From positions 1-64,000 of the forward strand of contig NZ_RXFS01000007.1 in NCBI RefSeq assembly GCF_003952185.1: 64,000 nt of DNA. The letters are read 5' to 3'. The position numbers and the translations under genes are program-made. Numbering within the stretch: the stretch's first letter is position 1; each line of letters opens with the position of its first letter. Under the pieces are notes generated by a model, which had not been told where the DNA came from, made no database searches, and saw only the letters and a list, made by a program, of their open reading frames with translations. The DNA is from Variovorax sp. 679 (GTDB lineage: Bacteria > Pseudomonadota > Gammaproteobacteria > Burkholderiales > Burkholderiaceae_C). Of the stretch, positions 50,837 through 60,284 are shown piece after piece.

Positions 50837-51582
50837 CCGCCGTCCACGCTCAGGCTGGCGCCGGTGACGAAGCCGCCATCGGGCCCGACGAGATACGCCA
50901 CCATGCCGGCAATCTCGTCGGCGCGGCCGTGGCGCGGCAGGGCCATGAGGCCGTGCATGAAGCCGGCGCGCGGTCCGGCGGCGGGGTTCATGTCGGTGTC
51001 GGTCGGGCCCGGCTGCACGTTGTTGACCGTGATGCCGCGCGGGCCGAGGTCACGTGCCAGGCCGCGCGTGAGGCCGACGATCGCGGCCTTGCTCATTGCA
51101 TAGACGCTGGCGCCCGCAGCCGGCACGCGCTCGGCGTTGATGCTGCCGATGTTGACGATCCGCCCGCCCTCGCCCATGCGGCGCGCGGCCGCCTGGGTCG
51201 CGACGAAGACGGCGCGCACATTGACGTTCACGGTGCGGTCGAAGTCCTCGAGCGTGAAGCTGTCGAGATCGCCGCGCAGGTAGACACCGGCGTTGTTCAC
51301 CAGGATGTCGAGCCGTCCGAAGGCCTTCGCGGCCTGCTCGACGGCGGCGGTGAGCGCAGCGGCATCGCCCGCATCGGCACGAAGGGCGAGTGCGCGGCCG
51401 CCGGCGGCGCGGATCTCGCCGGCCAGCGCGTCGGCCTCGGCCTGCGCGCTCACGAAGGTGAAGGCCACTGCGGTGCCGTCGCGCGCCAGCCGGCGCACGA
51501 TGGCCGCGCCGATGCCGCGCGAGCCACCGGTGACGAGAGCAGCCTTGCCGGCCAGGGCGGGCTTGGGAGTCGGGTGCGTCAT
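50824..51582 (-). CDS. Short-chain dehydrogenase/reductase (paralogue 1)
   Basis: A 252-residue SDR (FabG-like). Landmarks are VTGGSRGIGAAIVRRLARDG, NNAGVYLRGDL, NIGSINAERVP, the YAMSK catalytic pair, and DLGPRGITVNNVQPGPTDTD. It is about two-thirds identical by eye to the SDR encoded immediately upstream at 51600, so the two arose by tandem duplication. They are separated by 17 bases and probably co-transcribed. The C-terminus is SVDGGYTA. Substrate unknown. Confidence 0.9.
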   Translation of the reverse strand: MTHPTPKPALAGKAALVTGGSRGIGAAIVRRLARDGTAVAFTFVSAQAEADALAGEIRAAGGRALALRADAGDAAALTAAVEQAAKAFGRLDILVNNAGVYLRGDLDSFTLEDFDRTVNVNVRAVFVATQAAARRMGEGGRIVNIGSINAERVPAAGASVYAMSKAAIVGLTRGLARDLGPRGITVNNVQPGPTDTDMNPAAGPRAGFMHGLMALPRHGRADEIAGMVAYLVGPDGGFVTGASLSVDGGYTA

Positions 51583-51599
51583 CGTCGTCGCGTCCGGGC

Positions 51600-52373
51600 T
51601 CAGGCCGCGAAGCCGCCGTCGATGTTCAGGCTGGCGCCTGTGACGAACGCGGCTTCCGGGCTGGCCAGGTAGCCGACCATGCCGGCGATTTCTTCCGGGA
51701 GGGCGTGGCGGGCGACTGCCATCAGGCCGTGCATGGCGGCGGCATTGGGGCCGTCCACCGGGTTCATGTCGGTGTTGACCGGGCCGGGCTGCACGTTGTT
51801 GACGGTGATGCCGCGCGGGCCGAGGTCGCGCGACAGGCCCTGCACCAGGCCGACCAGCGCCGACTTGCTCATGGCATAGGCGCTGCCGCCGGGCCAGGGC
51901 ATGCGCACGGCGTTGGTGCTGCCGATATTGATGATGCGGCCGCCTTGGCCCATGTGGCGCGAGGCCGCCTTGGCGGCAACGAAGACAGCGCGCACGTTGA
52001 CGTTCAGCGTCTTGTCGAAGTCCTCGAGCGAGAAGTCGTCGAGGGTGCCGCCGAGGAACACGCCGGCGTTGTTCACCAGGATGTCGATCTTGCCGAAAGC
52101 GCGGGCCGCTTCGTCGATGCCGGCGGTGAGGGCCGCGGCATCGGCGCTGTCGATCTTCAGAGCGAGGGCGCGGCCGCCTTCGGACTGAATGCTGCGCACC
52201 AGCTCGTCGGCCGGGGCGGCCGAGCTGGAGTAGCTGAAGGCGACGGCGGCGCCGTCGCGCACCAGCCGGCGCACGATGGCCGCGCCGATGCCGCGCGAAC
52301 CGCCGGTGACGAAGGCGACCTTGCCGGCCAGGACGGGGGAAGAAGACGAAGAAGAAGCAGTGTTGGAGGCCAT
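51600..52373 (-). CDS. Short-chain dehydrogenase/reductase (paralogue 2)
   Basis: A 257-residue SDR. Landmarks are FVTGGSRGIGAAIVRRLVRD, NNAGVFLGGTL, YAMSK, and GPRGITVNNVQPGPVNTDMN. Its N-terminus has an unusual serine run (MASNTASSSSSSPVLAG) from an AAG/GAC repeat tract in the DNA at about 52338-52360, which could be length-variable. It is first in a two-gene SDR unit divergent from a LysR gene. The palindrome at 52458-52474 lies between them. Confidence 0.9.
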   Translation of the reverse strand: MASNTASSSSSSPVLAGKVAFVTGGSRGIGAAIVRRLVRDGAAVAFSYSSSAAPADELVRSIQSEGGRALALKIDSADAAALTAGIDEAARAFGKIDILVNNAGVFLGGTLDDFSLEDFDKTLNVNVRAVFVAAKAASRHMGQGGRIINIGSTNAVRMPWPGGSAYAMSKSALVGLVQGLSRDLGPRGITVNNVQPGPVNTDMNPVDGPNAAAMHGLMAVARHALPEEIAGMVGYLASPEAAFVTGASLNIDGGFAA

Positions 52374-52457
52374 GATTTTTCCGATGAGGTGGAGGAAGAA
52401 GGCCTCAGTTTGGGTTTTTCATTCCTTCTTCGGTAGCCACCAATTGGCTCAATCAAA

Positions 52458-52474
52458 TTCAACCAATGGTTGAA
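52458..52474. promoter_or_regulatory. Perfect palindrome between SDR pair and LysR gene
   Basis: TTCAACC-AAT-GGTTGAA is a perfect 17-bp inverted repeat in the divergent spacer, the likely operator of the LysR protein. It overlaps an upstream ATG (52466), favouring ATG 52496 as the lysR start. Confidence 0.6.
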
Positions 52475-52495
52475 GATGAGCACGACAATGCGGCC

Positions 52496-53434
52496 ATGGA
52501 GCCGCTCAATCACCTCGAATCCTTCGTGCAGAGCGCCGAAGGCGGCAGCTTTTCCGAGGCTGCCCGGCGCCTGGGCCTGACGCCGGCCGCCGTCAGCAAG
52601 AACGTGGCGCGGCTCGAAGCGCGTCTGGGCGTGCGGCTGTTCCAGCGCAGCACGCGCCGCCTGACGCTGACCGAGGGCGGCGAACGCTTCCTGGCGCAGG
52701 TCGCCCCCGCGCTGGCCACGCTGCAGGAGGCCGTGGCCGGCGTCGATACCGACGACGGCCAGCCCGCCGGCACGCTGAAGGTGAGCATGGGCCAGGCCTT
52801 CGGGCGCGAGCATGTGCTGCCGATGATGGGCGACTTTCTCGCGCGCTATCCGGCCATCCTGCCGGACTGGCATTTCGACAACCAGCAGGTCGACCTGGTC
52901 GGCGAGGGCTTCGACGCGGCCATCGGCGGCGGCATCGAGCTGCCGGCCGGGATGGTGGCGCGGGAGCTGGCGCGCATCCACGTGGTGGCGGTGGCGTCGC
53001 CCGCGTACATGGAGGGACGGCAGCTGCCCAAGCACCCGTCGGAACTGGCGGCGCTCGACACGCTGCTGCGCCGCTCCTCGCCCACGGGCCGGGTGCGCAG
53101 CTGGACGCTGCGGCGCGTGCGCGCAGGTGCCGGCGAGGGAGAAATCAGCGTCGAGCTGCCACGGCCGCGCGCGATCTTCAACGACCCCGAGGCGATCGCG
53201 CATGCCGCGCTGATGGGGCTGGGCGCGGCAATGCTGCCGCTGCCCTTCGTGGAACGCGGGCTGCGCAGCGGCGCGCTGCTGAGGCTGCTGCCCGAGTGGT
53301 ACCAGGACGCGGGCGCGGTGTGGCTCTACTACCCGAGCAAGAAGCTGCTGCCGCCGAAGACGCGGGTGTTCATCGACTTCGTGCTCGAGCGTTTGCGCAG
53401 CGAGCGCTTTGCGCAGCGGATGCAGGTGGCTTGA
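52496..53434 (+). CDS. LysR-family transcriptional regulator
   Basis: A 312-residue LysR-type regulator beginning [43 protein letters not shown]. The effector domain follows from about residue 90, including [20 protein letters not shown] and [13 protein letters not shown], of the subgroup common in Burkholderiales. It probably controls the divergent SDR pair. An alternative ATG at 52466 adds ten residues but sits in the operator palindrome. Confidence 0.9.
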   Translation: MEPLNHLESFVQSAEGGSFSEAARRLGLTPAAVSKNVARLEARLGVRLFQRSTRRLTLTEGGERFLAQVAPALATLQEAVAGVDTDDGQPAGTLKVSMGQAFGREHVLPMMGDFLARYPAILPDWHFDNQQVDLVGEGFDAAIGGGIELPAGMVARELARIHVVAVASPAYMEGRQLPKHPSELAALDTLLRRSSPTGRVRSWTLRRVRAGAGEGEISVELPRPRAIFNDPEAIAHAALMGLGAAMLPLPFVERGLRSGALLRLLPEWYQDAGAVWLYYPSKKLLPPKTRVFIDFVLERLRSERFAQRMQVA

Positions 53435-53525
53435 GGCAGGGCGCCCGGCGGACTGCCAACTCCCTCACAAGCTCACGGGGTTTTCACCCGCGACGGCCGC
53501 AGCGCGCGCCTGTACAAACGCGCGC

Positions 53526-54545
53526 ATGACCAATTTCACCCTCACCCCGAATCGCCGCACCGCGCTGGCCGCGTCGATCGCCGCCGCACTGACCCTGATG
53601 ACCGCCCCCTCGTGGGCCCAGAGCACCTGGCCGACCAAGCCCGTGCGCATCGTCGTGCCCTTCGCGGCCGGCGGCACCACCGACATCCTGGCGCGCGCCG
53701 TGGCGCCCGAGCTGTCGAAGGCCTTCGGCCAGCAGTTCATCGTGGACAACCGCCCTGGCGCGGGCGGCAACCTGGGCGCCGAGATCGTCGCGCGCGCGCC
53801 GAACGACGGCTACACGCTGCTGATGGGCACGGTGGGCACGCACGGCATCAACCGCGCGCTGTACCCCAAGCTGCCCTTCGACCCCATCAAGGACTTCGCG
53901 CCGATCACGCTGGTGGCCGCCGTGCCGAACGTGATGGAGATGAACGCCGACAAGGCGAAGTCGCTGAACATCCGCAACGTGCAGGACTTCATCAAGTACA
54001 CCAAGGCCAACCCGGGCAAGCTGAACATGGCCTCCAGCGGCAGCGGCACCTCGATCCACCTGGCGGGCGAGCTGTTCAAGAGCATGACGGGCACGTTCAT
54101 GGCGCACATCCCGTACAAGGGCTCGGGCCCCGCGCTGCTGGACATGGTGGGCGGCAGCGCCGACGTGATGTTCGACAACCTGCCTTCGTCGATGGCGCAG
54201 ATCAAGGGCGGCAAGCTCACCGCGCTGGCCGTGACGAGCGCGCAGCGTTCGCCGGCGCTGCCGGACATTCCGACGGTGGAGGAAGTGGGTGGCCCGTCGC
54301 TCAAGGGCTACGAGGCGAGCTCGTGGTTCGGGCTGCTGGCGCCGGCCGGCACCTCGCCCGAGATCGTGAACCGGATCCAGCAGGAAGTGGCCAAGTCGCT
54401 GGGCACGCCGGCCATCAAGGAGAAGATGCTCGCGCAGGGCGCGATCCCTAGCGGGAATTCGCCGGCGGACTTCACGAAGCTCATTGCGAGCGAGCACGTG
54501 AAGTGGGCGAAGGTGGTGAAGGACTCCGGAGCGAAGGTGGACTAA
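53526..54545 (+). CDS. Bug/TctC-family periplasmic solute-binding receptor
   Basis: A 339-residue orphan Bug/TctC receptor. The signal peptide is unusually long, with a positive stretch NRRTALAAS, possibly twin-arginine-like but with only RR and no full Tat motif; it ends APSWAQ. It then has [53 protein letters not shown], and [20 protein letters not shown]. It is the third such receptor in this window without TctAB. Repeat copy D begins at its stop codon. Confidence 0.92.
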   Translation: MTNFTLTPNRRTALAASIAAALTLMTAPSWAQSTWPTKPVRIVVPFAAGGTTDILARAVAPELSKAFGQQFIVDNRPGAGGNLGAEIVARAPNDGYTLLMGTVGTHGINRALYPKLPFDPIKDFAPITLVAAVPNVMEMNADKAKSLNIRNVQDFIKYTKANPGKLNMASSGSGTSIHLAGELFKSMTGTFMAHIPYKGSGPALLDMVGGSADVMFDNLPSSMAQIKGGKLTALAVTSAQRSPALPDIPTVEEVGGPSLKGYEASSWFGLLAPAGTSPEIVNRIQQEVAKSLGTPAIKEKMLAQGAIPSGNSPADFTKLIASEHVKWAKVVKDSGAKVD

Positions 54546-54640
54546 CCCCCAGGCTTCGCGCACTTCGTGTCGCTACGCCTTCCCCCTTGCAGGGGGCAAC
54601 GCCTGCGGCCCGGCTGAGCCGGTTCCGCGGCGTTTCATGA
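54544..54640 (+). repeat. Intergenic repeat, copy D
   Basis: Fourth copy of the roughly 100-bp element, overlapping the stop codon of the Bug receptor by two bases. Blocks: CCCCCAGGCTTCGCGCAC, TTCGTGTCGC, a C5/G5 hairpin, CGGCCCGGCTGAGCCGG (compensatory change in the loop, stem kept) and TTCCGCGG. Confidence 0.85.
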
Positions 54641-54663
54641 AAGACGCCGGTGGGCCCTGTTGA

Positions 54664-54987
54664 TCAGGTCTTCCAGGTCACGTCTTTTTTCTCGGCCAGC
54701 GAGTCCTTGAGCATGTGCAGCAGGGGGATCGCACGCTGGTGCAGCCCGATGTGCTGCTTCTCGGCCTCGTTGGCGTGGCCTTCGACGGCGTAGTCGTCGT
54801 TGTTGTGGGCGTTGGAGGCCTCGCGCGCGAGCGCGGCTTCGATGGCTGCAATGGCTCCCGGAATCTGCTCGACGGTGATGATGCCCTGCGGGGCGATCGA
54901 CTTGCCGACGATCTCGAGCAGCTGGCGGGCATGCACTTCGAGCATCACGAAATCGGGAGAGGCCCGGGACTGGAATCGATAGAGCAT
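54664..54987 (-). CDS. DUF1840 family protein
   Basis: A 107-residue protein. It begins MLYRFQSRASPDFVMLEVHA, the usual DUF1840 start, then LLEIVGKSIAPQGIITVEQI and PGAIAAIEAALARE, and ends LHMLKDSLAEKKDVTWKT. The function of the family is unknown. ATG 54987 has GAGA upstream. It is joined to cfa: the cfa stop lies upstream at 54999, 11 bases away, so the two are likely co-transcribed. Confidence 0.88.
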   Translation of the reverse strand: MLYRFQSRASPDFVMLEVHARQLLEIVGKSIAPQGIITVEQIPGAIAAIEAALAREASNAHNNDDYAVEGHANEAEKQHIGLHQRAIPLLHMLKDSLAEKKDVTWKT

Positions 54988-54998
54988 GGTGTTCTCAC

Positions 54999-56267
54999 TC
55001 ACTTGTAGATGTAGTCACGGGCAAAAGGGTACACCGATTGCGCGCCGCGCAGAACGCCGTGTTCGACCTTTCCGTCGGGCCTGGTGGAAAGCATCTGGTG
55101 CAGCGAGATCCAGCCCTGTTCGAAGCTCATGGCCGAGCCCGCGAGGTACAGGCGATAGGCCCGCAGCACGCGCTCGGCGTTCTCGCCCTGGCGGCCGCCG
55201 CTGCGCTGGAGCACCTCGCGCGCGGTGTCGAGCTGCGCCTCCAGCGCATCGGACCAGGCCCACAGCGTGCGCGCGTAGTGCGGGCGCAGGCTCTCGGTGT
55301 CGACCATCTCCAGGCCGGCCGCGGCCGTCTCGCGCAGCACGTGCGTCACGTGCAGCAACTCGCCGCCGGGGAAGATGTATTTCTCGATGAAGTCGCCCAT
55401 GCCGGCGCCGAGCTGCCGGTAGTTGAGCTCGCCCGAGGTGATGCCGTGGTTCAGCACCAGGCCGCCCGGCTTCAGCAGCGAATGGATCTTGCGGAAGTAG
55501 GTCGGCATGTTGGCCGCGCCCACGTGCTCGAACATGCCGACCGACGAGATCTTGTCGAAGGGCCGGTCGGTGGGCACCTCGCGGTAGTCGCGCAGCTCGA
55601 CGCGCACGCGGCCCTGCAGGCCCTTTTCCTCGATCAGCCGCTGCACGTGCGCATGCTGGTTCTTCGACAGTGTGATGCCGGTGGCGTCCACCCCGTAGTG
55701 CTCGGCCGCCCACAGCAGCAGCGCGCCCCAGCCGGAGCCGATGTCGAGGTAGCGCTCGCCCGGCTGCAGCATGAGCTTGCGGCAGATGTGGTCGAGCTTG
55801 GCTTCCTGCGCCTGCGCCAGCGTGAGCTCGGGCGTACGGAAGTACGCGCATGAATACACGCGGCGCGGGTCGAGCCACAGCGCATAGAAGTCGTCGGAGA
55901 CGTCGTAGTGGAACTCGATCTGGGCCGCGTCCTTGCGCAGCGAATGCGAGCCGTGCGACTTGGCCCGGCGCTGCAGGCGGCTCCACCAGCCGGTGTCGGT
56001 CTCGGCCGGGTTGCCCGGCAGCATGCCGACCGTGGCGTCGATCAGGTCGCGCATGGCGCCTTCGATCTGCACCTTGCCCTCGACGTATGCCTCGCCGATG
56101 GCTCCCACCTGTCGTGCCGCCAGCTTGGCGAGCACCGCCCATTCCTTGAAGGCCAGCGTGACGCGGGCTCCCGCCTGGGCAACGCGCCGGCCATCCGGCA
56201 GTTCAAGCGCGATGGGAACAGGCAGCGAAGCCAGCTGCGACTCGATCTTGGGTATCAAGTGTTGCAT
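54999..56267 (-). CDS. cfa: Cyclopropane-fatty-acyl-phospholipid synthase
   Basis: A 422-residue SAM-dependent enzyme that adds a methylene bridge to unsaturated acyl chains in membrane phospholipids. The N-terminal lipid-binding domain (about 1-110) precedes the methyltransferase domain: HYDVSDDFYALWLD, active-site C140 in YSCAYF, SAM motif LDIGSGWGALLLWAAEHYG, GMFEHVG, LNHGITSG and EKYIFPGGELLHV. The length is usual. It is expected to act at the inner membrane in stress or stationary phase. Confidence 0.95.
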   Translation of the reverse strand: MQHLIPKIESQLASLPVPIALELPDGRRVAQAGARVTLAFKEWAVLAKLAARQVGAIGEAYVEGKVQIEGAMRDLIDATVGMLPGNPAETDTGWWSRLQRRAKSHGSHSLRKDAAQIEFHYDVSDDFYALWLDPRRVYSCAYFRTPELTLAQAQEAKLDHICRKLMLQPGERYLDIGSGWGALLLWAAEHYGVDATGITLSKNQHAHVQRLIEEKGLQGRVRVELRDYREVPTDRPFDKISSVGMFEHVGAANMPTYFRKIHSLLKPGGLVLNHGITSGELNYRQLGAGMGDFIEKYIFPGGELLHVTHVLRETAAAGLEMVDTESLRPHYARTLWAWSDALEAQLDTAREVLQRSGGRQGENAERVLRAYRLYLAGSAMSFEQGWISLHQMLSTRPDGKVEHGVLRGAQSVYPFARDYIYK

Positions 56268-56361
56268 GGGGCCATGGTATTGATTTTTCCAAGTTTTTGC
56301 ATGACTACCCGTGTCGGCGGAGGCCCCGAGCGGCCTGTCGGACGGCCCGCACGAACCCGGA

Positions 56362-56389
56362 TTGACATCAGATTGTTTATGTCTAAACT
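56362..56389 (+). promoter_or_regulatory. Promoter and operator of the aminobenzoyl/salicylyl-CoA gene cluster
   Basis: A perfect -35 TTGACA (56362-56367), a 16-base spacer and -10 TAAACT (56384-56389). The palindrome GTTTA-TGTC-TAAAC (56375-56388) overlaps the -10 and suits the cluster's MarR protein. Transcription would begin at about 56396, right at the ATG of 56398, so the mRNA would be leaderless. Confidence 0.6.
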
Positions 56390-56397
56390 ATTGAATC

Positions 56398-58782
56398 ATG
56401 AACAGCTTCAGCCCGTCCAAGCCCGCCCCCGCCTCGGACCTCCAACGCATCCTGTGCATCGGCGGCGGGCCGGCAGGCCTCTACTTCGCCCTGCTGATGA
56501 AGGCACGCAACCCTGCGCTGCAGATCACGGTAGTGGAGCGCAACCGCCCCTTCGACACCTTCGGCTGGGGCGTGGTGCTGAGCGACCAGACACTCGCCAA
56601 CCTGCGCGCGGCCGATGCGCCAACCGCGGCGCTCATCGGCGACGAGTTCCACCACTGGGACGACATCCAGGTCTTCTTCAAGGGCGGCCAGGTGCGCTCG
56701 GGCGGACATGGCTTCTGCGGCATCGGCCGCAAGCGCCTGCTGAACATCCTGCAGGAGCGCTGCCTCGAACTCGGCGTCGAGCTGGTGTTCGAAACCGACG
56801 TCGCCGACGACCAGGCCATTGCCGCGAAATACCAGGCCGACCTGGTGATCGCCAGCGACGGCCTCAACAGCCGCATCCGCCAGCGCTATGCCGACGTGTT
56901 CAAGCCCGACGTCGATCTGCGCAACTGCCGCTTCGTGTGGCTGGGCACGCACCAGACCTTCGACGCCTTCACCTTCGCCTTCGAGCAGACCGAGCACGGC
57001 TGGTTCCAGGCGCACGCCTACCAGTTCGACGACAAGACTTCGACCTTCATCGTCGAGACGCCAGAGGCCGTGTGGAAGGCCCATGGCCTCGACCAGATGG
57101 AGCAGCCAGAAGCCATCGCCTTCTGCGAGAAGCTGTTCGCCAAGTACCTCGGCGGCCATTCGCTGATCAGCAATGCCACGCACCTGCGCGGCTCGGCCAA
57201 CTGGATCCGCTTTCCGCGCGTGGTGTGCGAGCGCTGGACGCACCGCATCGACGTCGAGGGCCGCTCCGTGCCCGTGGTGCTGATGGGCGACGCGGCGCAC
57301 ACGGCGCACTTCTCGATCGGCTCGGGCACCAAGCTCGCGCTGGAAGATGCGATCGACCTGGCCAACGAATTCGCGCAGGGCGGCACCATCGACCACGTGC
57401 TCGAAGGCTACGAGGCGCGCCGCAGCGTCGAGGTGCTGAAGATCCAGAACGCCGCGCGCAACTCCACCGAGTGGTTCGAGAACGTGCCGCGCTACACCGG
57501 CATGCAGATCGAGCAGTTCGCCTACTCGCTGCTCACGCGCTCGCAGCGCATCAGCCACGAGAACCTGCGCCTGCGCGACACGCAATGGCTGGGCGGCTAC
57601 GAACAATGGCTGGCCGGCGGCAAGGCGCTCCCGCCGATGCTCATGCCCTACAAGGTGCGCGGGCTCACGCTGAAGAACCGCATCCTGGTTTCGCCAATGG
57701 CCACCTACAGCGCGGTCGACGGCGTGCCGCAAGATTTTCTGCTGGTGCATCTTGGTGCGCGCGCGCTCGGCGGTGCCGCGATGGTGTTCGTCGAAATGAC
57801 GAGCCCGACGCCTGAAGGCCGCATCACCCCCGGCTGCACAGGTCTCTACAACGACGCGCAGCAGGCCGCGTTCAAGCGCATCGTCGATTTCGTGCACACG
57901 CAGTCGAGCGCGAAGATCGCGATGCAGCTCGGCCACAGCGGCCCCAAGGGCTCCACTCGCGTGGGCTGGGAAGGCACCGACGAGCCGCTAGAAAGCGGCA
58001 ACTGGCCGCTGCTGGCCGCGAGCGCGCTGCCCTACGGCGAACAGAACCAGTTGCCCGCCGCCATCTCGCGTGCCGAGATGGACACGCTGCGCGACCAGTT
58101 CGTCGACTCGACACGCCGCGCCGCCGAGTGCGGCTTCGACTGGCTCGAGCTGCACTGCGCGCACGGCTACCTGCTGTCGGCCTTCATCAGCCCGCTGACG
58201 AACCAGCGCACCGACGAGTACGGCGGCGACATCGAGGCGCGCTGCCGATATCCGCTCGAAGTGTTCCGCGCCATGCGCGCCGTGTGGCCCGCCGACAAGC
58301 CCATGAGCGTGCGCATCTCCGCGCACGACTGGGCGCCCGGCGGCAACACCGACAACGACGCCATCGTGGTCGCACGCCTCTTCAAGGAGGCCGGCGCCGA
58401 CTTCATCGACGTGTCTTCCGGCCAGACCACGCGCGCCGCGAAACCGGTGTACGGCCGCATGTACCAGACGCCGTTCTCGGACCGCATCCGCAACGAGGTC
58501 GGCATCTCGACCATCGCGGTGGGCGCCATCACCGACGCCGACCAGGCCAACAGCATCATCGCGGCCGGCCGTGCCGACCTCTGCGCCATCGCGCGTCCGC
58601 ACCTGGCAGACCCGGCATGGACGCTGCACGAAGCGGCCAAGCTGCAGAGTCGTGATGTCGAGTGGCCCGTGCAGTACCTCAGCGGGCGCGACCAGATGTA
58701 CCGCGAGATCGCGAAGCAGCAACAGCTCGCGGCCGCCGCCAATGCCGCGATGGCCGCGCAGAACAGCGAGGAGACACACTAG
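56398..58782 (+). CDS. Bifunctional flavin monooxygenase/OYE-type reductase (aminobenzoyl-CoA or salicylyl-CoA 5-hydroxylase)
   Basis: A 794-residue fusion. The N-terminal flavoprotein monooxygenase (about 15-400) has [20 protein letters not shown] and [20 protein letters not shown]. The C-terminal Old Yellow Enzyme domain (about 415-780) starts [20 protein letters not shown] and has [25 protein letters not shown] and a conserved end. This architecture is that of 2-aminobenzoyl-CoA monooxygenase/reductase, which hydroxylates and then reduces the ring of the CoA thioester (established). Salicylyl-CoA 5-hydroxylase relatives share it. No ribosome site precedes the ATG. Confidence 0.9.
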   Translation: MNSFSPSKPAPASDLQRILCIGGGPAGLYFALLMKARNPALQITVVERNRPFDTFGWGVVLSDQTLANLRAADAPTAALIGDEFHHWDDIQVFFKGGQVRSGGHGFCGIGRKRLLNILQERCLELGVELVFETDVADDQAIAAKYQADLVIASDGLNSRIRQRYADVFKPDVDLRNCRFVWLGTHQTFDAFTFAFEQTEHGWFQAHAYQFDDKTSTFIVETPEAVWKAHGLDQMEQPEAIAFCEKLFAKYLGGHSLISNATHLRGSANWIRFPRVVCERWTHRIDVEGRSVPVVLMGDAAHTAHFSIGSGTKLALEDAIDLANEFAQGGTIDHVLEGYEARRSVEVLKIQNAARNSTEWFENVPRYTGMQIEQFAYSLLTRSQRISHENLRLRDTQWLGGYEQWLAGGKALPPMLMPYKVRGLTLKNRILVSPMATYSAVDGVPQDFLLVHLGARALGGAAMVFVEMTSPTPEGRITPGCTGLYNDAQQAAFKRIVDFVHTQSSAKIAMQLGHSGPKGSTRVGWEGTDEPLESGNWPLLAASALPYGEQNQLPAAISRAEMDTLRDQFVDSTRRAAECGFDWLELHCAHGYLLSAFISPLTNQRTDEYGGDIEARCRYPLEVFRAMRAVWPADKPMSVRISAHDWAPGGNTDNDAIVVARLFKEAGADFIDVSSGQTTRAAKPVYGRMYQTPFSDRIRNEVGISTIAVGAITDADQANSIIAAGRADLCAIARPHLADPAWTLHEAAKLQSRDVEWPVQYLSGRDQMYREIAKQQQLAAAANAAMAAQNSEETH

Positions 58783-58791
58783 GATGAAGCT

Positions 58792-58909
58792 CACCCCCAG
58801 TCTTCGCGCACTTCGTGTCGCTTCGCCAACCCCCTTTCAGGGGGCGACACCAGCAGCCCGGCAAAGCCGGTTCCGCGGTGTCTCCCGACTGAATCGGGGC
58901 AGTTTCATG
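58792..58909 (+). repeat. Intergenic repeat, copy E
   Basis: Fifth copy, between the monooxygenase and MarR genes. It is nearly the reverse complement of copy C over about 115 bases, including the GTGTCTCCCGACTGA tail and TTTCATG end. It carries the CCCCC/GGGGG hairpin and CCGGCAAAGCCGG stem. Confidence 0.85.
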
Positions 58910-58946
58910 GGTCGTGGGTCGCGCGCAGCGCGGTGGAGCAACTGAC

Positions 58947-59429
58947 ATGGATCTCGAAGCACGCGCGCACAGCGAACACCCCGAAGCACTGCGGCTGTGG
59001 CTTCGGCTGCTCACCTGCACCCAGCTGATCGAGAAGCAGGTGCGCAACGGACTGCGCTCGCAGTTCGCCACCACGCTGCCGCGCTTCGACCTGATGTCGC
59101 AGCTCGAGCGCTCGCCCGAGGGACTCAAGATGAACGAGCTCTCGCGCCGCATGATGGTGACGGGCGGCAACGTGACCGGCATCACCGACCAGCTCGTGAC
59201 CGAGGGGCTGGTGGAGCGCGTCGACGTCGAGGGCGACCGCCGCGCCTGGCGCGTTCGCCTCACGCCGCGCGGACGCAAGCTCTTCAACGAGATGGCGCAA
59301 CAGCACGAAGACTGGATCGTCGAGGCCTTCGCGGGACTCGGCGCCAAGGAGATCGCACAGCTCCACAAGCTGCTCGGCAAGGTCAAGCAGCACTCGCACA
59401 ACCAACTACTGATAGCGGAGACCGAATGA
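58947..59429 (+). CDS. MarR-family regulator of the aromatic-CoA cluster
   Basis: A 160-residue MarR protein. It has [20 protein letters not shown], the recognition region [20 protein letters not shown], and wing [22 protein letters not shown] 58947 ([16 protein letters not shown]) has GGTGGAGC upstream; an ATG at 58914 is rejected. ATGA overlap with the hydratase gene shows it is inside the operon. Aryl-CoA thioesters commonly de-repress such MarR proteins (established for related clusters). Confidence 0.9.
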   Translation: MDLEARAHSEHPEALRLWLRLLTCTQLIEKQVRNGLRSQFATTLPRFDLMSQLERSPEGLKMNELSRRMMVTGGNVTGITDQLVTEGLVERVDVEGDRRAWRVRLTPRGRKLFNEMAQQHEDWIVEAFAGLGAKEIAQLHKLLGKVKQHSHNQLLIAETE

Positions 59430-60280
59430 AGCACTACATCGGCGCGGGCAATCCCATGCGCGCGCAATTCGAGGCGAAGGCGCCTTACAAGGCCGAGCAC
59501 TTCGCATGGAGTTTCGAGGCCGGCGTGGGCACCATCACGCTGAACCGGCCGGAGCGCAAGAACCCGCTGACCTTCGACTCGTACGCCGAGCTGCGCGACC
59601 TGTTCCGCGCGCTGACCTACGCGACCGACGTGAAGACGATCGTCGTGACCGGCGCGGGCGGCAACTTCTGCTCTGGCGGCGACGTGCACGAGATCATCGG
59701 CCCGCTGACCGGCATGCGCATGCCGGAGCTGCTGGAGTTCACGCGCATGACGGGCGACCTGGTGAAGGCGATGCGCGCGTGTCCGCAGCCCATAGTCGGT
59801 GCCATCGACGGCGTGTGCGCCGGCGCCGGCGCGATGATCGCGCTGGCCTGCGACCTTCGCTACGGCTCGCCGGCCACGCGCACGGCCTTTCTCTTCACGC
59901 GGGTCGGCCTCGCCGGCGCGGACATGGGCGCCTGCGCGCTGCTGCCGCGCGTGATCGGCCAGGGCCGCGCGTCGGAACTGCTCTTCACGGGCCGCGCCAT
60001 GACGGCGCAGGAAGGCCATGCCTGGGGCTTCTTCAACGCGCTGCACGAAAGCGATGCACTGCTCGAAGCCGCCACCAAGGTGGCGCGCGACCTGGCTGAA
60101 GGCCCGACCTTCGCGCACGGCATGACCAAGACCATGCTGTCGCAGGAATGGTCGATGACCATCGACCAGGCCATCGAGGCCGAAGCGCAGGCGCAGGCCA
60201 TCTGCATGCAGACCGAAGACTTCAAGCGGGCATACGAGGCCTTCGCGGCCAAGCGCAAGCCCGTGTTCGGCGGAGACTGA
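59426..60280 (+). CDS. Enoyl-CoA hydratase/isomerase family protein
   Basis: A 284-residue crotonase-fold enzyme. [20 protein letters not shown], the oxyanion hole in [19 protein letters not shown], and [20 protein letters not shown] are seen. Start ATG 59426 overlaps marR by 4 bases with GGAG upstream. It is expected to hydrate or rearrange a CoA-linked intermediate after ring opening. Within the cluster it most likely acts in beta-oxidation-like steps. Confidence 0.9.
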   Translation: MKHYIGAGNPMRAQFEAKAPYKAEHFAWSFEAGVGTITLNRPERKNPLTFDSYAELRDLFRALTYATDVKTIVVTGAGGNFCSGGDVHEIIGPLTGMRMPELLEFTRMTGDLVKAMRACPQPIVGAIDGVCAGAGAMIALACDLRYGSPATRTAFLFTRVGLAGADMGACALLPRVIGQGRASELLFTGRAMTAQEGHAWGFFNALHESDALLEAATKVARDLAEGPTFAHGMTKTMLSQEWSMTIDQAIEAEAQAQAICMQTEDFKRAYEAFAAKRKPVFGGD

Positions 60281-60284
60281 CGCG

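Noticed and set aside
53526-53600. Twin-arginine signal in the third Bug receptor
   Set aside because: There is an RR pair, but no S-RR-x-F-L-K pattern, and Bug proteins are Sec-exported, so a normal signal peptide is likelier.
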